Positions 6,009 through 11,616 of a stretch of DNA of 11,616 nt are shown piece after piece. Numbering within the stretch: position 1 is the first letter of the stretch; the number at the start of each line of letters is the position of its first letter. The position numbers were made by a program, and so were the translations under genes. Source of the stretch: JBGPIT01 sp041485125 (GTDB lineage Bacteria > Desulfobacterota > Binatia > UTPRO1); contig JBGPIT010000133.1 in NCBI GenBank assembly GCA_041485125.1, positions 1 to 11,616 on the forward strand. Reading direction: 5' to 3'. The notes below the pieces were generated by a model. That model saw nothing but the letters and a program-made list of their open reading frames with translations. It did no database searches and was not told the origin of the DNA.

Positions 6009-7016
6009 CTAGGGTGCGAGCTCGACCGAGTAGTTGACCCGCGTCGCTGTCCCGAGACCGTTCTCCTCGATCTTCAGGGAGATGCGGTCGCCGGCACTGA
6101 CGGCCTGCGTGTTGGCGAGGTCTTCGCACGAGCTGCTGATGCCAGTGATCGAGCAGGTGATCGACGTGTCGGCCCCGTTGACGTTCACGGTCACCGTCAC
6201 GGTCGAGCCGACGAAGCTGCTGGCGTTCGTCCTGACGCGGAGGTTCCTCAGGGTGCCGGCTGGGAGCGGAACTTCGACGACGTTCGAGGTTGCCGAGATC
6301 TCGCCGACGCCGGGTCCGCTGAACTGCGTGCCGTCGACGGTGTTGATGTCCTGGCCCGTTCCGCCGGTGAGCAGGGTGACTGCCGACGCCGCGCTGCCGG
6401 TCGCGCCGGTCGTACCAGTCGTACCAGTCGGGCCGGTCGTGCCCGTCGGCCCGGTCGATCCGGTCGGGCCGATGTCACCGGTGCCGGTCGTGCCCGTCGG
6501 TCCTGTCGGACCCGTGCTGCCCACCGGACCCGTCGGACCCGTCGATCCCGCCACGCCGCCGGCGGCGACCTGAAGCTGGCAATCGGGGATGCCGACCAAC
6601 GAGCCGCCGGTTACCCGCAAGTAGACCGGCCCATCGAACGGCGGCGCGTCGAGCACGGCGTCGATGAGCACGCCTCGCGTAAGGAGCGGGCCACGGCGGA
6701 CGCGTAGCGGGTACGGGATCTCGAAGCGAACGGCCGGATCGCCGGCGTCCTGGGACTCGTTATGGAGCAGGCTGGTGCACGCCGCATCGTCGTAAAGCGA
6801 GAACTCGAGCACGTCGCTCGCGGTGAGGGCGGTGAACGATCGCCGCGTCACGAGGTACTCGACCGAGAGCGGCGTGCCCAACGGAACCGCCTGCGCACCC
6901 GTCGCGCACGCCGCGAGCGCGGCAAGCGCGGCGAGCATCGCCCGGACGTGCCGGCGACGGCAGGGTACGTATCGGCCCGTAACGAGTTCGTAGATCAACT
7001 TAGTGGCGAATACCAT
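6009..7016 (-). CDS. exported collagen-like triple-helix protein
   Basis: This 335-residue protein has an extended basic N-terminus (RYVPCRRRHVR, 16-26) before a hydrophobic core (AMLAALAALAACATGAQA, 27-43), which makes a long signal peptide. A beta-rich domain (about 44-150) precedes a Gly-X-Y tract (157-209, 17 triplets with one two-residue break at 178-179). A C-terminal beta domain (about 212-335) contains GTLRNLRVRT, VTVTVNVNG and a Cys pair (TCSITGISSSC), and may act as a trimerising head as C-terminal domains do in spore collagens such as BclA. No sortase motif, TM anchor or lipobox is seen, so attachment is unknown. AAAGGA (7023-7028), 6 nt before the ATG at 7016, supports the long start over Met27. 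It runs divergently from the GT-C/TPR gene, which makes that enzyme a candidate modifier. Thr fills the Y position of 14 triplets, giving many possible O-glycosylation sites. Confidence 0.87.
   Translation of the reverse strand: MVFATKLIYELVTGRYVPCRRRHVRAMLAALAALAACATGAQAVPLGTPLSVEYLVTRRSFTALTASDVLEFSLYDDAACTSLLHNESQDAGDPAVRFEIPYPLRVRRGPLLTRGVLIDAVLDAPPFDGPVYLRVTGGSLVGIPDCQLQVAAGGVAGSTGPTGPVGSTGPTGPTGTTGTGDIGPTGSTGPTGTTGPTGTTGTTGATGSAASAVTLLTGGTGQDINTVDGTQFSGPGVGEISATSNVVEVPLPAGTLRNLRVRTNASSFVGSTVTVTVNVNGADTSITCSITGISSSCEDLANTQAVSAGDRISLKIEENGLGTATRVNYSVELAP
6390..6548 (-). repeat. collagen Gly-X-Thr coding repeat tract
   Basis: This 159-bp low-complexity stretch encodes residues 157-209: seven triplets, the interruption Gly-Thr at 178-179, then ten triplets. 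The X position is Pro, Ser or Thr in most; the Y position is Thr in all but GPV, GDI and GSA. On the plus strand it shows near-identical 9-bp units (GTCGTACCA twice at 6413-6430). Such DNA is prone to slippage, so triplet number is likely to differ between strains without breaking the frame. Confidence 0.88.
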
Positions 7017-7039
7017 TACAAATCCTTTCGGAGGCGGCG

Positions 7040-7068
7040 TTGTGGTCTATGCACCACTTTGATATACG
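7040..7068 (+). promoter_or_regulatory. possible sigma70-type promoter of the GT-C/TPR gene
   Basis: TTGTGG (7040-7045) and TATACG (7063-7068) are separated by 17 bp in the most AT-rich patch of the divergent intergenic region. Initiation about 7 bp after the -10 would leave a leader of under 10 nt before the ATG at 7083. That agrees with the absence of any Shine-Dalgarno there. It is a sequence match only and the leader length is inferred. Confidence 0.4.
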
Positions 7069-7090
7069 TACAGTATCGCTGGATGCATAG
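7047..7090. repeat. separated 7-bp inverted repeat in the divergent intergenic region
   Basis: CTATGCA (7047-7053) and TGCATAG (7084-7090) are perfect reverse complements 30 bp apart. The right arm covers part of the GT-C start codon and the left arm lies in the promoter spacer. It could bind a dimeric regulator shared by the two divergent genes, or be fortuitous. Confidence 0.35.
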
Positions 7091-9047
7091 TCTCGCAAAC
7101 AGACTCCTGCATATAATTCGATCGCCACCGGTCGTTCTGCTCGCAGTTGTTGCGATCTGCTACGGCAACTCGCTTGGCAACGGCCTGCACTTCGACGACT
7201 GGCACGTCATCGAGCAGAATCCGGCGATCCGCTCGTTAGCGCACGTCCCCGATCTCTTCACCAACCCGCACGCGATGAGCGTCCTGCGCAGCAACATCGA
7301 CCTCCGCCCGCTGTTGATGACGACGTTCGCGCTGAACTACGCCGTCAGCGGCCTCGCGACGTGGAGCTACCATCTCCTCAACATCGTCCTGCACTGGGCC
7401 GTCGTGCTGCTGGTGTTCCGGATCACGCGCGATCTGCTCTGGCTCGGCGACGATCGGCGCGCCGTCGCGTGGATCACGGCGCTGATCGTCGCGGCGCATC
7501 CCCTCGGCACGGAGACGATGAACTACGTGAGCGCGCGCTCGGCGTTGCTGGTGACGCTCTGCTATCTGGCGTCCTTCGATCGGGCGGTGCGCGGCCGGAC
7601 GCTCGCCGCGAGTGGGTACGCGGCGCTCGCGATGCTGACCAAGGCGATCGCCGTCACGCTGCCGATCGTCGTCGTCGTGCATGCCCTCATCGACCGCGGG
7701 TACCGGGGTGACGAGCGGCGGCCGATTCCATGGCTCACCGTCGCGGCCCTGGTCGCGATCGTTGCCGGCGGGGTCGCCTATCGGCTGCTCGTCCTGCCGC
7801 CGTGGGCGGTCGACGCGACCCACGACCCGAGCGTCGGCCGCTGGACGTACTGGCTGACCAGCTCGTCGGCGTATCTCTACTACCTACGTCTCTTCGGCTG
7901 GCCGGACGCGCTCGTCGTCGACCGCGTCGACTATCCGCTGATTCGGTCGATCGCCGACCCGCGTGCGGCCGCCAGCCTCGCGGTCTTGGCGGCGGTGAGC
8001 GTGCTCGCCTGGCGTGCCCGGCGGCGCTGGCCGGCGCTGACGTTCGCGTGGGTGTGGTTCCTCGTCACTCTTGTACCTGAGCAGTCGGTCTTCCCGCTCG
8101 CGGAGCCGGTGAACGAGCACCGGGTGTATCTATCGATGCTCGGGCTCGCCATCGGGTCGGCGATCGGCGTGCGCGCGCTCGCGGACCTAGTCGCGAAGCT
8201 CGGCGCGGCGCGCGCGTCAGTGACCGTGCCCGTCACGGCCGCCATGCTCATCGTTGCGCTCGCGAGCATGACCATCACGCGCAACCGGGTTTGGGCCGAC
8301 GACTACCACCTCTGGGCCGATGCCACGCGGAAGGCGCCGTTCAATCCGCGCGCCTGGCTCAACGCCGGTCACGCCGCGATGAACGAAGGCCGTCTCGACG
8401 AGGCCGAACGGATGCTCGCCGAGGCCCATCGCCTGGGCCCGTGCTACGCGTTCGTCCAGCTCAATCAGAGCGCGCTCGCGGCGCGCCGCGGCCGCGCCGC
8501 CGAATCGATCGCGCGCGCCCGCGAGGCGGTGGCGTGCCAGCCGCGCTTCGCGCTCGCGCACCAGTACGTCGGCGCGGCGCTCGAGCGGGCAGGGCGCCGC
8601 GACGAGGCGGTCGACGCGTACCGGCGGGCGCTCGAAGCGGACGAACGCCTACTCGACGCGTGGCGCCCGTTGGCGCAGCTGTATTCAGCGGCTGAGCGGT
8701 GGATGGAGGCGGCCGCCGCCTTCGAGCGCATCGCCGCGCTCGACCCCACCGACACCGCCGCGCGCGTCGAGGCCGGTGTGATCCATCTCCGCCGCCTCGA
8801 CGATCCGGCGGGCGCCGTCGCCTACTTCCGCGACGCGCTCGCGATCAACCCCGAGCACTACGGCGCGCGCTACCAGCTCGCGGTGGCGCTCCTTGCCGTG
8901 GGCGAAGAGGGCACCGCACGCAGCGAGTGGCAGCGGTTCGCAGCGCTGGCGCGGGAGCAGGGCCGCCCCGAGGATCTCGCCGCCGCGCCGGCGCCGCTAC
9001 GCGATGGCAATGCGGCCGGTCGGGACGCGTCGCGAACGCAGCCGTGA
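7083..9047 (+). CDS. GT-C/TMTC-like polytopic glycosyltransferase with C-terminal TPRs
   Basis: This 654-residue membrane protein has an N-terminal TM helix (residues 16-27), the luminal-loop motif LHFDDWHVIEQNP (35-47) with the acidic pair expected of GT-C enzymes, and then about eight more hydrophobic segments to about 398. These include LLNIVLHWAVVLLVF, WITALIVAAHPLGTETMNYV and the conserved PVNEHRVYLSMLG (342-354). From about 410 onward, several TPR units follow (for example NPRAWLNAGHAAMNEGRLDE). This architecture matches bacterial relatives of TMTC proteins, which in animals are polyprenyl-phosphate-mannose-dependent O-mannosyltransferases. The acceptor here is unknown; the divergent collagen-like gene is a candidate. 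ATG 7083 is chosen because the protein begins properly before the first TM helix; the upstream open frame (to 6762) shadows the collagen gene. No Shine-Dalgarno precedes it, so translation may be leaderless or weak. Confidence 0.83.
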   Translation: MHSLANRLLHIIRSPPVVLLAVVAICYGNSLGNGLHFDDWHVIEQNPAIRSLAHVPDLFTNPHAMSVLRSNIDLRPLLMTTFALNYAVSGLATWSYHLLNIVLHWAVVLLVFRITRDLLWLGDDRRAVAWITALIVAAHPLGTETMNYVSARSALLVTLCYLASFDRAVRGRTLAASGYAALAMLTKAIAVTLPIVVVVHALIDRGYRGDERRPIPWLTVAALVAIVAGGVAYRLLVLPPWAVDATHDPSVGRWTYWLTSSSAYLYYLRLFGWPDALVVDRVDYPLIRSIADPRAAASLAVLAAVSVLAWRARRRWPALTFAWVWFLVTLVPEQSVFPLAEPVNEHRVYLSMLGLAIGSAIGVRALADLVAKLGAARASVTVPVTAAMLIVALASMTITRNRVWADDYHLWADATRKAPFNPRAWLNAGHAAMNEGRLDEAERMLAEAHRLGPCYAFVQLNQSALAARRGRAAESIARAREAVACQPRFALAHQYVGAALERAGRRDEAVDAYRRALEADERLLDAWRPLAQLYSAAERWMEAAAAFERIAALDPTDTAARVEAGVIHLRRLDDPAGAVAYFRDALAINPEHYGARYQLAVALLAVGEEGTARSEWQRFAALAREQGRPEDLAAAPAPLRDGNAAGRDASRTQP

Positions 9048-9095
9048 CGGCGGACGTCTAGCTCAGCGGCCCCTCGAACGGCTCGCGCGCGCCGA

Positions 9096-9962
9096 TCACG
9101 TCGCGAGCCGCGCCACCATCCGGTAGGCCCGCCGCCGCAGGCGCCACGACAACGTCGCGAGCGCCGTCGTGAGCGTGACCGCAGCGAGCAGCGTCGCCCG
9201 CTCCGACGGGCGGAGCTCGGCGTCGAGAACCTCGCGCGCGTAGGCTGCGCGCTGCACGATGTATCGGGTTCGCCGTGGCGGCCAGGAGTCGTGCAGCGCG
9301 CCGGCGTGCCGCCGCTTGTGGCACAAGACCTCGGGGACACGCGCGAACGGACCCAACAGGTGCACGCGGAAGAGAAACCGACCGTCGGCATCGTACTCGC
9401 GACCACGCCAGGCGCGCAGGCCGCCGATTCGGCGCAGCAGCTCGGTCCGCGCCAGCCCGCGCATGGGGATCCAGCGCTCGGGGTCGTCGCCGGTGATGTA
9501 GCGAAGACCGCGTTGGAGGCGCGATCCTGGTCGTACGGTGCGCTCCGCGGTCATCCGAACCCGTTGTCCGTCGAGCGTGAACGCCTCCGTGTGGGTGTAC
9601 GCCAGCACCGCGTCCGGGCGCGCGGCGAGCGCCGCGAGAGTGCGATCGACATACGCGGGATCGAACAGGTCGTCGTGGGTCGCGAAGAACGCGTACTCGG
9701 CGTCGGCGCGCGCGAGGAGCGCGTTCGAGTTGCCGATCCAGCCGAGGCGCGCCGGCTGCCGGACGAGCGTGAAGCGGTCGTCGCTGGTCGCGAACGCGGC
9801 GCAGATCGCGACCGTCGCGTCCGTCGAGGCGTCGTCGGAGACCAGCACCTGCAACGCCGGATATTCCTGGGCGGCGAGCGACGCGAGCGTCTCGGCGACG
9901 AAGGCGGCGCCGTTGTATGTCGGGACCATCGCGACGACGCGCGGATGCACGCCGGCTGTCAC
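9096..9962 (-). CDS. family 2 glycosyltransferase (GT-A fold)
   Basis: This 288-residue protein has the GT2 nucleotide-sugar-binding order: VVAMVPTYNGAAFVAETLASL (9-29), VLVSDDASTDAT (39-50), the GNSNALLARADAEYAFFATH segment, and HDDLFDP (96-102) supplying the DXD-like metal site. RGLARTELLRRIGGL follows, then an acidic REYDADGRFLFRV block where the catalytic base usually lies. No long TM segment is present, so it is probably a cytosolic or membrane-associated enzyme adding one sugar to a glycan. The start is a judgement. GTG 9962 overlaps the stop of a 14-codon minicistron as GTGA and lies 37 nt after the FAD gene stop. An in-frame ATG at 10061 would overlap that gene by 62 nt and add 33 unconserved residues. 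It is the last gene of the minus-strand operon and converges with the GT-C/TPR gene 48 nt away. Confidence 0.88.
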   Translation of the reverse strand: MTAGVHPRVVAMVPTYNGAAFVAETLASLAAQEYPALQVLVSDDASTDATVAICAAFATSDDRFTLVRQPARLGWIGNSNALLARADAEYAFFATHDDLFDPAYVDRTLAALAARPDAVLAYTHTEAFTLDGQRVRMTAERTVRPGSRLQRGLRYITGDDPERWIPMRGLARTELLRRIGGLRAWRGREYDADGRFLFRVHLLGPFARVPEVLCHKRRHAGALHDSWPPRRTRYIVQRAAYAREVLDAELRPSERATLLAAVTLTTALATLSWRLRRRAYRMVARLAT

Positions 9963-10003
9963 CGTGGGCGGCGCAGGGGTGCGGAATACATCAGCGCGTT
10001 CAT
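9959..10003 (-). CDS. 14-codon minicistron linking the FAD and GT2 genes
   Basis: The ATG at 10003 overlaps the FAD-oxidoreductase stop as ATGA (10000-10003). It opens a 14-codon frame, MNALMYSAPLRRPR, whose TGA overlaps the GTG of the glycosyltransferase as GTGA (9959-9962). It would pass terminating ribosomes from one gene to the next. Alternatively this is the true N-terminus of the glycosyltransferase, separated by a one-base change, with a run of four G at 9976-9979 as the suspect site. No protein family is recognised. Confidence 0.4.
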   Translation of the reverse strand: MNALMYSAPLRRPR

Positions 10004-11292
10004 CGCGCGTACACCCCCGTAGCAGCGTCGCGCGCCATCCCGGTGCACCCGAAGACCGCATCGGCGGCGTCGACGGCGAATCGCGGTGCCGTCGTCAGCT
10101 TGCCGGTGTTGACGCTGTGATATCCGTCGATGGACCACACGCCGATGGTGTCGCGCCGGTGCAGGCCGCTCGCGGGATCGGTGATGTCGGTGTCGCCGAA
10201 CGCGAAGATCGTTCCGGCGTCGACGGTGACCGGTCGTGCCTCGGCGAGACCGGGAAACCAGCGGTCCGTGGCGCGCAGGGCGCCGCGCGCGAGCTCTCGT
10301 GCCGGCGCCTCGGGCACGACGCCGCGGCACGGTGCGTCCCACGTGACCGGCGGTACCAGCTCGTCGCTCCACTCACGCAGGCATTCCGGGTACCACGAGA
10401 CGTACCCGCAGCCGTCTGGGTGCACCACCACGTCCCCGTACGCGCCGAGCACGATCGTCATGGAGGACCTCGCGCGGAGTTCGGGCGGCAGCTCGACGAG
10501 CACGCGGTACTTGAGCCGATGTGACCACGCGCGTTGTGGCCGGAGGCCGAGCGTCGCATCGACGCCGAGGCGGCCGTCCCACAGCGCGTTGACGACTTGG
10601 TCGCACTGCAGGGACCACGCGCGTCCGGCCTCGGTGCCCTCGACCCGGAAGCCCGCAGAGGTCCGCTGCACGCCGACGACCTGCCGGCGCGGGCGAAACC
10701 GGATCGCCGGTGTCGTCGCAACCACGTCCCTGAGAAGCGCCGCTGTCGCCGGCAGGTCGATCGACGCCTCGACGGTCATGAACGCCGCCGCGGCGGCGTC
10801 GGGAGAGGTGACACGAGGGAGCACGTCGCGCTCGACGGGTCGCCACAGCCGGTCCGGGCGCGCACCCAGATAGTCGAGGCCGGGATCCGCCGCGAGCCGT
10901 TCGCGGTGGCGCTGCTCGACTTGCTCGTAGTGCTCGGCGAGTCGTTCCGCGGAAACGAGCGAGTCGCGCGCAACGACGTACATGAACGGGCGCGAACGGG
11001 CCACACGATCGAAACGCCCGTTCGTCCAGCGACTGAGGAGGGGCCGGAAGCACAGCGCGCCGTCGAGCATCATCTCCGCGGTCGCGAGGCTGGCGTCCTT
11101 CGCGTAGACGAAGCCGAGGTGGATCTTTCCCTCGTTGCGCAGGCTGGCGCGGTTCAGGGGCAGGTCGTCCCGCTCGACGAGGTCGACTGAGACGCCGCGT
11201 CCGGCCAGCTCGAGCGCGATGCACACGCCTTGAAGGCCGGCGCCCAGCACCGCGACGTGCACGGGCCGCCCGCTCGACGTCGCGGTTGTCAC
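10000..11292 (-). CDS. FAD-dependent oxidoreductase (DAO-like)
   Basis: This 430-residue protein opens with a Rossmann fold: VHVAVLGAGLQGVCIALELA (11-30), with GxGxxG at 17-22 and the ribose-binding acidic residue E40 in VDLVERDD. The RNEGKIHLGFVYAKD block (52-66) follows, a form seen in DAO-family proteins encoded in surface-polysaccharide clusters. The C-terminal FAD-closing part contains TIFAFGDTDITD and SIDGYHSVNTGKLTTAPRFA. These are soluble flavoproteins that oxidise amines, hydroxy acids or sugar-linked groups; the substrate here is unknown, though its glycan setting suggests a sugar or glycan intermediate. GTG 11292 overlaps the upstream stop as GTGA (11289-11292), and starting there puts the Rossmann fold at residue 11. 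The open frame back to 11436 is antisense-free but lies inside the oxygenase gene. No independent Shine-Dalgarno is seen; expression probably relies on coupling. Confidence 0.87.
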   Translation of the reverse strand: MTTATSSGRPVHVAVLGAGLQGVCIALELAGRGVSVDLVERDDLPLNRASLRNEGKIHLGFVYAKDASLATAEMMLDGALCFRPLLSRWTNGRFDRVARSRPFMYVVARDSLVSAERLAEHYEQVEQRHRERLAADPGLDYLGARPDRLWRPVERDVLPRVTSPDAAAAAFMTVEASIDLPATAALLRDVVATTPAIRFRPRRQVVGVQRTSAGFRVEGTEAGRAWSLQCDQVVNALWDGRLGVDATLGLRPQRAWSHRLKYRVLVELPPELRARSSMTIVLGAYGDVVVHPDGCGYVSWYPECLREWSDELVPPVTWDAPCRGVVPEAPARELARGALRATDRWFPGLAEARPVTVDAGTIFAFGDTDITDPASGLHRRDTIGVWSIDGYHSVNTGKLTTAPRFAVDAADAVFGCTGMARDAATGVYAR

Positions 11293-11616
11293 CGGCCGCC
11301 GATCCGACGACGCAGCCGTCGCATCAGCGAGGTGGGCGGACGTCGCCGCCAGAGCGTGAGGTGCGGCGCGACCTCCGGCCGCGGCACGGCGTAGTAATAG
11401 AGTTGCAGCGACTTCCGGCTCTCGCCCTCGGGGCAACGCAGCGGATCCGGAAAGCCGTGATGCGCGTCGCTCTCCACACTGAACACGATCGCGCGATTGA
11501 AGACCGGAGCGATGCGCGCGACGCAGCCGACCATGTCGCGGTCCCAGAGCTCGAGCGCGCCGCCGTACTCCGCCGGCCAGTCCTCGTTCAGGTAGAGGAT
11601 GATGTTGAGCCGCCGC
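11289..11616 (-). CDS. 2-oxoglutarate/Fe(II)-dependent oxygenase (5' partial)
   Basis: The C-terminal 108 residues of a 2OG-Fe(II) dioxygenase of the prolyl-4-hydroxylase/Tpa1-like kind are visible; the 5' part lies beyond the right edge. The visible double-stranded-helix core reads RRLNIILYLNEDW, EYGGALELWDRD, FNRAIVFSVESDAHHGFPDP and the closing RKSLQLYYYAVPRP. The His in the DAHHGFPDP segment is the distal iron ligand and the Arg of RKSLQLYYY binds 2-oxoglutarate. The HxD motif, normally upstream, would be outside the window. Such enzymes hydroxylate prolines or other substrates; close-looking members are common in polysaccharide clusters. ATG 11534 is internal, since conserved strands precede it. 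Its stop is fused to the FAD gene's GTG start, so it is the first visible gene of the operon. Confidence 0.88.
   Translation of the reverse strand, partial: RRLNIILYLNEDWPAEYGGALELWDRDMVGCVARIAPVFNRAIVFSVESDAHHGFPDPLRCPEGESRKSLQLYYYAVPRPEVAPHLTLWRRRPPTSLMRRLRRRIGGR

Noticed and set aside
6390..6548. Short tandem units suggestive of a CRISPR or satellite array
   Set aside because: The periodicity is 9 bp (3 codons) in frame and encodes Gly-X-Y triplets, so it is a protein repeat with no spacers.
10003..10061. ATG 10061 as start of the glycosyltransferase
   Set aside because: It would overlap the FAD gene by 62 nt and add 33 residues with no GT2 character; GTG 9962 in the coupled overlap is preferred, though not proven.

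Overview
The window is GC-rich (about two thirds G+C by eye) with dense bacterial coding on both strands. Signal peptides, an OmpA-type remnant and a mixed accessory gene content suggest a Gram-negative-type, uncultured environmental lineage such as Myxococcota, Binatota or Rokubacteria. That placement is a weak inference from composition and gene types, not from a marker gene.

Layout. (1) Positions 1-475, plus strand: a BrnT-type RNase toxin, cut at its 5' end by the window, with an overlapping antitoxin-like gene. (2) 561-1432, minus strand: a Uma2-family PD-(D/E)XK nuclease-like gene followed 2 nt later by a small conserved unknown gene. (3) 1616-2522, plus strand: a small exported protein with a strong Shine-Dalgarno, then, through an ATGA overlap, the collapsed remains of an OmpA-family gene in three reading frames. 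(4) 2595-7016, minus strand: three separate genes. These are an exported 813-residue protein with beta-sandwich modules and a streptogramin-lyase-like (Vgb) seven-bladed propeller, a DsbA-fold 2-hydroxychromene-2-carboxylate isomerase, and an exported collagen-like protein. A perfect 16-bp hairpin lies after the collagen-like gene. (5) 7083-9047, plus strand and divergent from the collagen gene: a polytopic GT-C/TMTC-like membrane protein with C-terminal TPRs. (6) 9096-11616, minus strand: a tightly coupled operon (2OG-Fe(II) oxygenase, FAD oxidoreductase, 14-codon minicistron, family 2 glycosyltransferase) that probably belongs to a polysaccharide or glycan-modification cluster continuing beyond the right edge.

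The most interesting reading is of the right half. A collagen-like surface protein, with Thr in the third position of 14 of its 17 triplets, sits head to head with a candidate protein O-glycosyltransferase. Next to that is an operon with a glycosyltransferase and a 2OG oxygenase. Together they could make a glycosylated bacterial collagen, but this rests on gene proximity and residue composition only. The chained start/stop overlaps in the right-hand operon and the OmpA pseudogene are the clearest structures seen directly in the sequence. No rRNA, tRNA, CRISPR array, transposase or phage gene was seen.
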